A program made the position numbers and the translations under genes. DNA of 64,000 nucleotides, taken from Papaver somniferum (lineage: Eukaryota; Streptophyta; Magnoliopsida; Ranunculales; Papaveraceae). Numbering within the stretch: position 1 is the stretch's first letter; each line of letters opens with the position of its first letter. The DNA is taken from assembly GCF_003573695.1 (NCBI RefSeq), contig NC_039362.1, positions 5,432,088 through 5,496,087 on the forward strand, written 5' to 3'. The notes beneath the pieces were generated by a model. It searched no databases, was not told where the DNA came from, and worked only from the letters and a program-made list of their open reading frames with translations. Shown here in pieces: positions 32,801 to 43,814 of this stretch.

Positions 32801-33814
32801 ATGAAAAAGGGGAAATCAAGAACTAAATCCGCTAATAAACGGATCAGAATTGAGAATATGGATGAAATCATATTTCCTAACAGTGTTGACAACAAGCATG
32901 AATTTGCACGTTTCGTTGATAGCTCTTGCTTCAGGAAATACGAAGCACTTAAAGGAATGGGTTTTACCTCTAAAAAGAAGTTTGATCCAGATGTCCAAAA
33001 TAAGGATTATGTGAATTTCGATCAAGATCGAAACTGGGGGAATCTTTTTAATCTTGAAGAATATTCACCTGATTTGGTAAGAGTGTTCTATGCCAATATA
33101 CACAATGTTGATCACAAAAAACTTGGTTTTGTGACTTTTGTTGGTCGATGTATCTATTATATTGATCGTAAAACCATTTCTAATGCTATCAAGTACAGTG
33201 AAGAAAATAATCACCTGATTACCGGAGTTGAAATTAAACATGATACCATTTCAACATGTCTCATTGGAAAGAAGGTTGCATGGAAAAATGATAGATTACC
33301 AACAAAGAATATACCCTTTAATCTTAGGGTTTTTGGTAAACTTGCTTTAGCAACCATATTTGCAAGTACAAGAGATAAATCAGTCTGGGATAAGACGTTT
33401 GCAGAATTTGTCTATTTTCTGTTAAAAGAGGATACTGAAATAGATCTTTGCGGTATCATTGTCTGCCAAATGATCAAGATATCAGATTTTATCTCATTTT
33501 CTGGTATCAAGAGGAATCTCGATTTTCCATGCATGATTACCAAAATCTGCGAATCAGTTGGAGGAGAACATTTTGACGAAATGATGATCATTAATGTTGT
33601 GACTAATAAGACGATAAGTCAAATGATTGGGGTACGAACCCACTATCATGTTGTTAGAAGAATTTCTCCAAAGAAGACTCTTCTTGTTCACCTTGAAATT
33701 TTAGGTAAACAACTTGGTTGTTTTCAGAAACAGCTGGGCTTTGCTGCTCAAAAAGACATAGAAACTCTTAAAGGGATTCGAAAATTTGAATCAGAGTTTT
33801 GGGACCAAGAATAA
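32801..33814 (+). CDS. Putative plant transposon protein (Transposase_32/PF20167-like), ORF 2 of element B
   Basis: An open frame of 337 codons from ATG 32801; the frame is open 47 codons upstream but without another ATG. It starts with a basic tail (KKGKSRTKSANKRIRI). From about residue 30 it follows the plan of the 'putative plant transposon protein' family: FVDSSCFRKYEALKGMGF, then LEEYSPDLVRVFYANIH, VTFVGRCIYYIDRKTISNAI, IPFNLRVFGKLALATIFAST and IDLCGIIVCQMIKI. This domain is common in plant gypsy (Athila-like) genes; finding it in a Sirevirus-like element is unusual. It has no stop or frameshift, unlike nearly every other frame here. The function is unknown; a Gag-like role is possible. 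Confidence 0.65.
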   Translation: MKKGKSRTKSANKRIRIENMDEIIFPNSVDNKHEFARFVDSSCFRKYEALKGMGFTSKKKFDPDVQNKDYVNFDQDRNWGNLFNLEEYSPDLVRVFYANIHNVDHKKLGFVTFVGRCIYYIDRKTISNAIKYSEENNHLITGVEIKHDTISTCLIGKKVAWKNDRLPTKNIPFNLRVFGKLALATIFASTRDKSVWDKTFAEFVYFLLKEDTEIDLCGIIVCQMIKISDFISFSGIKRNLDFPCMITKICESVGGEHFDEMMIINVVTNKTISQMIGVRTHYHVVRRISPKKTLLVHLEILGKQLGCFQKQLGFAAQKDIETLKGIRKFESEFWDQE

Positions 33815-34499
33815 AAAATTGAAGAAGAGCGACAAAAAACACTTGGTTCAAAGGAATGTTCTTCCCTATGATTAAGTTATATAAAAGAAAAAGAAAGGAA
33901 AAATAGACAGTAGTTTTTGATTTATTTCAATAAAGTCTATTATGAATAAAATTATTTGATTGGTAATTTTTCTTGTGATATTTTTCGGTTTACATAGGTT
34001 GTGCTTGAATGCTTTTATCTTATTGCTATGTATGTTTATGGGATGTTTGATTTCGGTTTTACCACCTTAATATTTGATCTCATATACTGTGAACCCTTAT
34101 GGTTTGGGTGACTTTTTGGTTTAGCAGGATTAAGTTCTAGCCCATGTTGGTAGGCTTTATCAAAGAATCATGAGGGGTTCTGGTAGAAACAATATGTGAA
34201 AAGTCACAATATGTTGAATCGGGTTTTGGTTTACCATAAAAGCATATGTGTTTCGACGGTTTTCAACTCTTGCTTGCAATTGTTAAAACCGCTTTTCAAC
34301 CTTTCTCTGGTAAAGGTTGATGGTTATTGTTATTATCTTGTTTATGCATAAGGATGACAACGTGATGATATTTCGATATCAGATCTCCTTGGATGAAGAT
34401 GCAAACATATTGGAGAAATGGATGCGAAATTTGAGGTAACAATCTTGTTAGTTAATTGTTTTCCTGTTTAAGAAATGCCTGAGTTTATATTATATATAT

Positions 34500-34810
34500 T
34501 TGTTGCTTTTGATTAACAAAATTTCGGTACAATTGACGTTTATCCATGATGTGTGTGTGGATGTGTGATTCAATTGGTTCCGGTTAAGAAAAACTATTGT
34601 TATCTTGCTTTATTGTGTGGTATCAATTGTTTAGGCTTACAAAATTTCGGTACAATTGGTGTTGTGTGTGATTCAATTGGTTCCAGTTAAAATAAACTAT
34701 TGTTATCTTGCGTTTGTATGGTATCAATGGTTTAGGCTTACAAAATTTCGGTGCAATTGCGGTGCTTTTAATGTCTATGTTGTTTCAATTGCTTCCGGTT
34801 GAGGTGAATA
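34500..34810 (+). repeat. Diverged ~100-120-bp direct repeat, three copies
   Basis: CAAAATTTCGGTACAATTG (or GTGCAATTG) starts at 34517, 34640 and 34741, each followed by a TTCAATTG.TTCC.GTT block. Confidence 0.8.
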
Positions 34811-35399
34811 ATTATGCAAGTTGATTTATTTTGGTTTCTATGAATTATTTATGGCTTAACGAAATAAAAAGCTTACGGGATGAATTGTTTAGTCCAATTT
34901 GATTCCGGATAAGAGAAATTAAGTTAAGTTTGATCTTAGTTACACTTATCGAAGTGAGGTTTCGGTTATTCAAGTCTAATCGAATGCCTTAACAAGAAAT
35001 GCTAGTTAACTAACCTAGTACTAGTCTTGTTTAAAATTGAAAGGTCTAAGTTTATGGATAATTAGAACCTGATGAGAAAAATAGAGTTTATCTTTATTTT
35101 GGTCTTATCGAATTAAGCGGTTGTTTTTAAACAATCGGTTTAGAAAAGGGACTAAAGTGCTTAGTTGATTTTTGGTTTGCTAAAATAAATTGGAAAAATT
35201 GTTTCGGACAATTGTTTCCTTGATAACATATAAAAATAAAACTACTTGTAGCTTCGGTTTTGATATTGGTTATCAGAACATGATGTGTGGAACCCTCGTG
35301 CCTAACTCTACAGGTTTGCAAGTCTATTTTGAGATTTGTAAGATTCTTTTCGTGTTGTCCTTTATGTTTTCGTTTCTTTGTCATTTTTGTGATAAAATG

Positions 35400-35715
35400 G
35401 GGGAGAATATATGGAGTAAACGGGTGATACTGGCATTGATTTTATATTGATTGGTATCGCTAAGGAAAAGAACAATGGTGCTTGAACGTTTATCTGACGA
35501 AAGAGTGAAAGCACATACTAAGGGGGAGTAACATGTCATATAAATTGGTATAACAAAGACATGTGGTTTAACAAAGCTAATACTCTTTTTTTTTGTTATT
35601 ATAATGTCAACAGCGACATTTTCAAGGACTGAATGTTAGCAGTTTTACTGTGTTGTTGAATCGGGAATCAATCGGATGTAGGAGTTTTGTCACTAAAATT
35701 GACAAAGGGGGAGAT
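35400..35715 (+). promoter_or_regulatory. Multiple polypurine tracts, element B
   Basis: GGGGGAG runs at about 35400 and 35523, and AAAGGGGGAGAT at 35704-35715 directly before the LTR. The context GTCACTAAAATTGACAAAGG also precedes the LTR in family A. Confidence 0.65.
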
Positions 35716-36456
35716 TATAAGAGCATGGCTCGGTTGAACCCATCAAGCGTTGGTATGTCAAGTTTTGGTTGTCATATTTTAGTGAATCAAAACTCATGTT
35801 AAGAGTCGCTTGATTATGTACTAGAGTCAACTTCGTATAGGTTAGCTTGAAAGTATTAGGATATGAGACATTACAAGTATTGCGAAGTCTTGAAGATGTG
35901 AAGAAGCAAGGAGCTACAACGACAACAATCATCCTTCCACTTGAGGTTAGTGATATTTGACTTGAACTGTTTCATTCCCTAACGTATCTTTCAAGTCGTG
36001 CATATTGAAAACATAACTGCGAAGCATATTTGAACTCTAGATAGACATAGTATTAAGGAATACAATACGAGGTTTATTGCTTAACCATTAAACTTTGTAG
36101 ATAAGACATTGTCATAATCATTTGAACGCTATTGTGCTTATGTATGGGTATGAGGTGAGGATTTCATCCTAGGGAACAATGTTTACATGTGTTCTAAGGA
36201 AGTAAGTTCATAAACTTGTTTGTGAACCGAAAAGGAAATTGCCAGGTGTTATTGGTTTTGTTATTCATTGCATATCTTATGAACAACCAATATGTGTGAT
36301 TGAGTATAAACGCTCACAACTTGTTTGTGTTCTTGGTAGAACTATTCACAAAGGCCTGACTTATGTATTGGTATGACTTTTATTAGTGAAACTGATCTTA
36401 AGTAATCACCTGAGATGGTATGATCGGGTTTGTGTTTTGTATGACCAAATATGGGA

Positions 36457-36662
36457 AAGGGGAACCGATCCTAGTAAGAGGTGCAGTACATCACAAAGGG
36501 AAACCGATCCTTGTATGGGGTACAACAAGGTTTATAACAGAAAGGGGAACCGATCCTATGGACATGTGCAACACGTTTTTAGGAAAAGGGGAACCGATCC
36601 TATGGACATGTGCAACACATATAAGTTAGATACCATATATATGTGGGGAACCGATCCTAGTA
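36457..36662 (+). repeat. GGGGAACCGATCCT repeat cluster in element B U3
   Basis: Five copies of GGGGAACCGATCCT (one as GGGAAACCGATCCT) in about 200 bp; two neighbouring copies share a longer unit ending TATGGACATGTGCAACAC. It lies 0.74-0.95 kb from the LTR start and upstream of the TATA box, so it may be a U3 regulatory array. Confidence 0.85.
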
Positions 36663-37210
36663 CCTAGTCAACCGAATTTTGGAAAGCTAGTGTGACTATG
36701 CACAATACTCACATGGAGGTAGAACTGAAACTTGTTTTGGTAGAACCGTTAAACCCATGATTGTGATTGAATGTTGGTTTGATCAATCACATAGTTCTTG
36801 AAAGTCAGATGAACCAATTCTAAACTTGTTTGGATGTGTGGCAAATCGGTTTCAAGGTTGTAAGTGTGAAAGAGAACTTACAAAGTAAGGATGTCGACAT
36901 ACTTTGAACATGTGTTGTGAATTTATTTCTTTAATTGTTCAAAGATATTCCTTAACGGCTAAGGGAAGAGAATCCCAGGATCGAAAAATAAGTAAGTTAA
37001 GAATCTTTTAATTAAGGTTATTAATTTCATTTTGTAGGGAAATTCCAGAATTAGTAATGTGCATTTACTAATTAGATTTTCCGAGAGATTTCGATCATTA
37101 TTTTTGGACAGAGCATTTCCAGGAATTATGGAAACCGAATTTGTGTTTTAATGAGTATCTTGAGAATATTTTCGGTTTTGGAAATTCCTTGGTGTCCAAA
37201 CTTCCTTGTC

Positions 37211-37219
37211 TATAAATAC
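37211..37219 (+). promoter_or_regulatory. TATA box of element B LTR
   Basis: TATAAATAC about 1.5 kb into the LTR. Confidence 0.55.
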
Positions 37220-38541
37220 TTGAACTTTGTCTTTCTAGCAAACTAATACTTCGTAACAGCAGACTTCCTATTTTGTTGTTGTTACTGGTGTAGCCGCCTA
37301 TTCAGAGAGGAGAGTAACCTAATTAGGAGAAATATCTTACGGCCGCTCAGTTTGAAGTCTTCTTTGGGATTGAGAAGCTCTGGCGTGTACCGTTGGTGGG
37401 AAACTAGATAATTGCGGTTTATCTTTTGTTTTCGATTGATTTGATTAACTAACGGTGGTTGAAATCTGATTGCACCTAGTTTGTTTATTCTTGAGAATCT
37501 TCTCTTCTGATATAAGATTCACTCAAACTAGTTCAGAGTTTCGACAGGGATCTTTAGACTGTTGCGAGTTCTAAAGACGATCTTATGATAATCCATTATT
37601 AACAGACTCCGTTCTGTGCATGATTGATCACAAGAGATTCAAGTGATTGTGTGCAGGTTTTTATTGAAGATTTAAGAAGATTTGAAGACAAAGAAGATAT
37701 TGAAGATCTGACTTGGGTTTTATAATATTTGGTGTGCATAATACTTGTTTTGGTAAAAGATAATCCAATTAATAATCGGTTTATCCTTGTGGTGGATTGG
37801 ATTGATTAATTGAGTAGATCGGCATCAACACAATTCTTTGGATTAAGAGTGTTGTTGGCTTAATCTTACACAATTACTTCGGTAATTGACCATGAAATAG
37901 ATCTAAGGACCTGACAAAGGAGTTTATGTTAAGATAAACAGAAGAGCCTTTGTCCGACTCGTATCACTTGGTTGAATAGAGTTGATACCAAACAGATTTG
38001 TTGTTCCTTTACTGTTTGGAATACGAACTAAAGGAATTGTTCCAAGTACATGACTTATTTATAAGTTGGAGGCGTGGGAATACAGACGGAACTAGGTGAA
38101 GTATAGGTTTAGTTGCTTGGTCTCAACTATACTAAGTTAGGTGTAATTTTTTGTAGCGGCTTAATCCTGAGAGTATTCAATTCTGGACAAGGTCCCGGGA
38201 TTTTTCTGCATTTACGGTTTCCTCGTTAACAAAATCTTTCCATGTCATTTACTTTTATCTTTCGTATTATAATTGTTTTATTATAATTAAAGTAAATTAC
38301 ACAAACGTTAATTCCTATTTACTTGATAAGGAATCCTGTTGTGACAGGTTAAGTCCAAATCTTTGTATCAAGACTTCGTTGTTGTATTGTCTCGATCTCG
38401 TATCCATAGACAATCACACGAAGTGTGAACCGATTAGTTGTATTGTCTCGACTCTGTCCATAGACAATCACTTTCGGAGAAAGGACTTATAGGTAGGAAA
38501 AGTTTTAGCTTGAGGTATATTTGGGTACCCTCGCCTTTTCA

Positions 38542-39618
38542 CTTTCTTAGTCTGGCGGGGCTTGTTCATGCTTTTAATTTCATTTTTAGAACATTGAGGA
38601 CAATGTTAGATTTAAGTTTGGGGGTAAGGGAGAAACTTTTTAGTTGCATTATTAAACTCCAGAGCCTGGAAATTTATGCCTATTAAGGATAACACTGACC
38701 AATCTAAGTGGATGGAAGCATCTTGGTTGTAGGAGTTGAGGAACCAATCTGATTGGATGAAAACATCTAAATAGAGTCTATTCATAAAAGCACGGAGCTC
38801 AGGTGTTAGAAATAACATGATAGTTTCACCGTATCTCGGAATCATCTTATTACTTCTGTTTTTATTTTTTGCACAATTTTTATGTTAATGTCTGCTGGGT
38901 TGAAATAGGGTGATTGAGTTACTAAAGAAAAGGAAAAAAAAAACAAAAAAAGAGAAAAGAAAAGAAAATTGAGACCAGACCAAAATACCAACCAGAATAA
39001 AATCAATAAAATCGACCACTGGTTCCCTTGTATATGCCATCTAGGTTGGTCTAGAATTAGGATTATCGACCATTGGTTCCCTTGTATATGCCAGATGTGT
39101 TGATATTAGTCCAGACCAGTATCTCAATCCATTAGGTCATAGGATTCATCTTGGCATTGACGTTCATTCGCAACCATCTATTTCTATTTCCATCTTCTTA
39201 ATCTATTCATGTGATTTGTTTGATTCCGGATATTGATGTCCATAGTGCGACTATTTGAGTAAAGCTTTGTCACTTATATATGAATTTTAGTATGCTTGAT
39301 TGCAAACTCGTGTACGGCAATTGGAATTTCTCATCAGGGTACTTCCTGTTGTAGTTAATGAGAGTATGCCAACCAAGGAGGTTCTTTAGTGCTATTCCAA
39401 GGTTTTGCGTAGATAGCTAGGGTCTGGAGTAAAGGTTTTGTGGGTATATCTCTAGTAATCCCTCCCGAGACTATAACTCGGCCAGTAGGGCCACCTAGGG
39501 GTTTAAAGGCTTGTTGCACACGCTAAGTGCAATCGCGATGCGTGCGACAGTGAGTTAGGATTTAATTTTCTAGATTAGATTTGCTCGAGGACTAGCACAT
39601 AATAAGTTTGGGGATATT
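38542..39618 (+). other. 3' internal non-coding segment of the left C unit
   Basis: Collinear with 43815-44973 but lacking about 100 bp near its start. It has the ACATTGAGGACAATGT hairpin (38590-38607), an A-rich run near 38930, the 7-nt-loop hairpins (39466-39480 and 39514-39532) and the polypurine tract before the LTR (AAGTTTGGGGA). Confidence 0.75.
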
Positions 39619-41316
39619 TGATAGACGCATTTATGTGTCTACTTTGATCTCAATAATGTATATTGTTAGTGCTTGATTTTATACTATTTGATAATTTTAT
39701 TTTTTTGTAGGTATTTTTGGAGAAATGAGCTTTTGCGCCAAAATTGGCTGGAAAAGTGGCATTTGGATCGCCGGGAGAAAATTACTATTGGCACCTAGAA
39801 GATGTACTAAAGGCACCCCGGAAATGTGTTGGTGACGTCCCAGAAAAGTAATATTTCCACTCTAGGTCATGTGCTGAAGGGACCCCCTGGATGGATAAGG
39901 GGCACTCAAATGATAAGGGACGACCACCTGTTGTTCGCACCCCTGGCTTGGATAAGGGGCACTACATCCCCTAGCTTTTGAACTAATGGTTTTGGCGGGA
40001 AAGTGAACTTTCACCTGCGAAGTTTCCTGGCAGGATTATGGACGTGATTTTAAGGGATTCAAGCACTAAGTGTGATTGGGCTGGACTTGTATGAGATGAA
40101 CAGAGTTAGCATGGGTATTCTATTCAACGAAATTGGGCTGGATCAACGATATGAATTAAACAGAGGAAAAGGAAGTTACGGGATATTTGGTTGTTGGTTT
40201 TAGGCGATATTTTCTCGAATTCTCTTGCTGTATTGGATTGCATTAGCCTGTTAGAGCAAACAGGCTTGGTAGCTGCCTTATTGTCGAAGAAAAAGAAGAT
40301 TTCTTTCTATTCTCGAGAAAACAGGAAACCGGGATATCTCGGGTTTATTTTTGGAAAGTTTGTGAATAATATGAGAGAATATATGCTTCTGTTGAATTCG
40401 TAACTATTTTGGGAGAGTTTGGGAAGGTTTGGGTAACCCAGAGACGCGTACAGGGAGTAGAAAGGAGACATCTCCGTAACTTGGCAGAAAAGAAGGAAGA
40501 AAATAATGCCGAGACTTGTGGAAGAGGAATAAGAGATTTCTTGGAGGTTTAATCGTGTTGTTATGTATAAATAAGAGAGGTTGGTGTTTGAGAAGAATTA
40601 TCGAGGGTTGGGAGATCCAACAGAAGGCTCTGGTACGAAGAAGAAGAATTGCTGAGAAATTAGCTGCTGCTGCCGGAGGAGAAGAAGAACATAAACCGTC
40701 ACCATTCCTTTCATAGTAACAGTTCTGCAACAATTATTCCTGTTAGGCTTTTCTCTGTAACACAGTATTCTGTAACAGTGGATTATGTAACAATTTTTTT
40801 ATATCTGTTACAAATTCGTTGTAATATTATTTTTCTTCAATAAAACACCTATTCAGCCATGAGTTACTATTTTGAGCGTGTTTTCACCATGAGGAGCTAA
40901 CCCCCAACGTTGGGATGATGGAGGAAACCTAATATCATACGTGGGTAATTATATTTAATTCTTATATGACTTTTGCACTAATTAAAATTGAATTATGATT
41001 TTGATTAATTAGTTGTCACCTCATTTGATGGGTCATGCTTGCTTAAATGCTTGATGTCCCATGCTTAGGACTTACAACTAATATTTTGAGAATCTTCCTT
41101 GGCAAAAATAAGAGTCCATGTCTTTATTGATCGAGCTATAATTGTTAAAAGAATTAATATTTGAACCTTATGTTATGAGTTTGGTGGAATCCTGAGTCTT
41201 AGTACCTCTCGATATCGTGACAAACCTTTGTATATATTTTTTATTATTAAGTCTGAAATCAAACCTCAACAAGTCTGAGAGTCGAACATCTTATTTACCA
41301 CTTCTACAACACATCA
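39619..41316 (+). repeat. Middle LTR of element C
   Basis: 1698 bp. TATA box at 40566-40573 (TATAAATA). A GGATAAGGGGCACT motif is repeated at about 39893 and 39951. The primer site follows at 41322. Confidence 0.85.
40566..40573 (+). promoter_or_regulatory. TATA box of element C LTR
   Basis: TATAAATA about 950 bp into the LTR, kept in the right LTR at 45921-45928. Confidence 0.6.
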
Positions 41317-41321
41317 ATTTT

Positions 41322-41338
41322 TGGCGCCGCCCACGCGG
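41322..41338 (+). promoter_or_regulatory. Primer binding site of element C
   Basis: TGGCGCCGCCCACGCGG, five bases after the LTR end. A TGGCGCCG start is typical of Athila and many other plant gypsy elements. Confidence 0.7.
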
Positions 41339-42093
41339 ACTTGTATTTAGGTTTTAGGTTTAGGTTTATTTTTATTTTTAGATTTTTTTTCTCTTTTATG
41401 CCTTTGGTATTTTTTTGATTCTTTTCAGATTTGGAGCGAAGCTATAAGGAAAGAAAAAGCGATATAAAAGGAAAGCAAAGCCAAAGAAGGAAAGAAAAGA
41501 GGAGTCCAAAAGGAGTGAAGAAGATTTTATTTTTATTTATTAGCTTTTTATTTTTGGAAAATTGTATTAGGGTTTGTTGTATCTTTGTAATTTTTTATTT
41601 TATTTATGAACACTTTTTGGACTTTATTTTTGGGACATTGGACATTATTATTATTTTTAAACCCTGAGGAAGGGTTAAAATTAAATAAAACTGTTGCAGG
41701 GAAGGACGACAGTTACGATACTGTCTCGGCCCCTCAGGTTCGTACATTGACATATGAGTCGTTGGGCTGAGTCGACTACAACTGATTCGTCGCCCGTCTG
41801 GTACGGGAGGTAAGACTCTATCCACCCACGAATCCCCTGTCAGTGGGTTTTATTTTGTGGAAACACACACAAAAACGTGCACACACCAATTGCATCGTTA
41901 GACTACCGAGTTTTAGGAAAACTCGTGGATTAGTAAGTTGAACCCGTGCCTTGGGCCTTATGGGGGTCACCAGCTGAAAGTACACAAACCTCAGCCTTGT
42001 ACCTTTGACCAGTCTTTGACTGTAGGTATATTTTGCTGTGGTAACCCGAGCTTACCCATTTTAGTCAACCTTTCATTTGCATTGCACAATATA
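41339..42093 (+). other. Leader region of element C
   Basis: Purine- and T-rich leader between the primer site and the first frame. No gene supported. Confidence 0.5.
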
Positions 42094-43250
42094 ATGTCGA
42101 ACTGGTATTACAATAGCCAATACAACGAATATCTGACTGAGCTTCAAAATGGGCGTTACGACTTTGACCATAGTGTGAATAGTGGTTGGGAACATCAAAC
42201 TTTTGAAGATTATGGCTCATACCATGGTGAGCCTAATTACTATCCGCACAAACACCGGTCATATGAGCAAGAAAATAAGGAATATTATAGTGTTAATTCC
42301 TCGTCTTTGGACAATATAATGCATATGTTGAAAAGTAGTCTTTTTTATGATCCTTCTGTTCCTATTCCTACTTTAGAAGAGTCCCTCAAGACATTAGAGG
42401 AGTCGACACGTAAGATAGCTGAGATGAATAACTTAGTTTATGATGAATGAAAACTTTCTATAGAGGAATTCCTCAAGCTAATGGCTGAGACGAACAAAAG
42501 ACTTGCTCGAAATAATCTTAATCTCCAATATAATGTTTCCAATAATATCCTTGAAAATGAGGATAGTTATTTGCATAATCAAGATGACGAGGTTTAAATT
42601 GGTAACACTACTTTTTTAGATGAGGTTCGACCATTTTCATGTTATTATAATGATGATTATGATGAGGATAGTGTTGATGAAGAATCAGACACATATAGGC
42701 ATACTGATCAGGAATTTGTTACTCCAATTGAGCTTTACAATGATAATATTATTTCTAGTTCGAATCCAAATAATTTTAATAATTATTTACCTATTCAAAA
42801 GGACGAGGATTTGACTAGAGATACCACCGTTTTAGACGATGTAGTATTTCCTTATGATTACGAAGCGGATGATGGTTTAGAGGAGCTGGTTTATCCTAAG
42901 AATATTATTTCCGGGTCTAGCGGTTTAGAAACATTAGTCTTATATGAAGAAGATAGACTCGTACAGAGTTCAAATATGAGTGAGGATGCATCACCTGAGT
43001 ATAACCTAGAAGAAGCAATTGACTATTTTTAGGATTCTGACGATCTAGAAATTAGGGAAATTGTAGCTAGTCTATCTAGAGACACCCAAAACTCTAAGTT
43101 TGGGGGTGATTATCATTCTCCTTGTGCCTTACCTTTATCTCTTACAAATATCCCCACGTGGGACTTGATGTATGTGCCTCAACCATTGTATCAGATAATC
43201 ATCATATTAGCTCTCCCGAACCTAATGATGTCCAAGAAGAAGTCCAGTTG
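42094..43250 (+). pseudogene. Unknown acidic ORF of element C, N-terminal part
   Basis: One frame from ATG 42094 runs to about 43250 with only three stops (42448, 42595 and 43030 region), so it was once a single gene. The start (MSNWYYNSQYNEYLTELQNG) is Tyr/Asn-rich. It continues with EEST..IAEMN repeats and long acidic Asp/Glu/Asn-rich stretches. No capsid, zinc knuckle, protease or polymerase motif is visible. Near 43165 another frame continues with a more plausible acidic sequence, indicating a frameshift. Its place matches gag or a gag-derived gene. I cannot name a function. Confidence 0.5.
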
Positions 43251-43360
43251 TTAGAAACCATCCTCTGGTTGATGTGGTTAACCCAGGCTATGATACCCAG
43301 ATTGATTTTGTTTTCCCACCAAATATTTTTCTTCTAAATGTGGGAACATATGAGTTTTAA

Positions 43361-43804
43361 ATGTGTTTGTTATTAAGTTTTGAGACTAAACCTAAATACT
43401 TTAGGAGAATAGAAAAGACACATTTGCCTAAGAATGACCACCACTTTCATTGTGGTCAGTTGTGTAAGTCAAATCTGATTGACTTAGAGGATCCCCAATT
43501 ATTCAGGTTATTATTATGTGCTTCTAAATTCTTAGTTGGGTTTTTACAGACTTTAGAACCTAAATCTTTGGATCCCGCCCATGAGGAAGTGCACCCTATG
43601 AAAATATTTTATCTAAACCCTTTCATAGAGCCCGAACCCGAACCACAACTAGATGTAGTTGTCTTAAACATGAAACTAGACAAGGGTGTGCTTTATTTGT
43701 TTATTTTCTTGGCAGGTTGCAGATTCCTTTTACTTGTGATATCTTTATTTGGTTTTGATGATCCACAAATATTTCGACTATTACTTTATGATTTTATGAG
43801 GTGA
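43361..43804 (+). pseudogene. Unknown ORF of element C, C-terminal part with hydrophobic segment
   Basis: 147 codons, probably the continuation of the preceding gene in another frame. It shows an internal repetition: LEDPQLFRLLLCASKFL near the start and DDPQIFRLLLYDFMR at the end. A Pro/Glu-rich stretch (PFIEPEPEPQLD) is followed by a hydrophobic segment (VLYLFIFLAGCRFLLLVISL, about residues 110-130) long enough to span a membrane. Athila-group elements can carry an envelope-like gene with membrane segments before the 3' end, so this may be a relic of one. That is inference. Confidence 0.45.
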
Positions 43805-43814
43805 CTAATCCTTT

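Larger units (their letters stand above)
33815..35715 (+). other. 3' non-coding region of element B
   Basis: No supported gene. It contains three copies of a ~100-120 bp repeat (34500-34810) and GGGGGAG tracts at about 35400, 35523 and 35707. Confidence 0.6.
30658..38541 (+). mobile_element. Sirevirus-like non-autonomous element B with Transposase_32-like ORF
   Basis: Plus-strand element: left LTR (30658-31926, 5' part missing), initiator-Met primer site, internal region with two reading frames (32006-32614, 32801-33814), a 1.9 kb 3' non-coding region with repeated polypurine tracts, and a complete right LTR (35716-38541). No protease, integrase or reverse transcriptase is present. Its LTR shares the TGTTAGAGC-type start and a U5 block with family A but is otherwise different. 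The right flank CTTTC and the matching place in C (43814-43818) suggest it inserted into a copy of C. Confidence 0.75.
35716..38541 (+). repeat. 3' LTR of element B
   Basis: 2826 bp. It begins TATAAGAGC where family A has TGTTAGAGC (terminal TG lost) and ends CCTTTTCA. It contains a cluster of GGGGAACCGATCCT repeats, a TATA box at 37211 and the U5 block shared with A at 38182-38236. Confidence 0.85.

Noticed and set aside
36386..36667. Repeated short protein (GTDPS/GEPIL type) in the element B LTR
   Set aside because: The protein repeat only mirrors the GGGGAACCGATCCT DNA repeat, is open in more than one frame, and lies in U3.
38930..38970. A-rich run as a poly-A tail of a LINE or processed copy
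   Set aside because: The same run occurs at the equivalent place in the other C unit (44280-44310), so it is part of element C, and no LINE sequence precedes it.
41431..41667. 78-codon frame in the leader of element C (MERSYKERKSDIKGKQ...)
   Set aside because: Low-complexity Lys-rich then Phe/Leu-rich translation of purine- and T-rich DNA; no conserved motif and no match in a second copy in this window.
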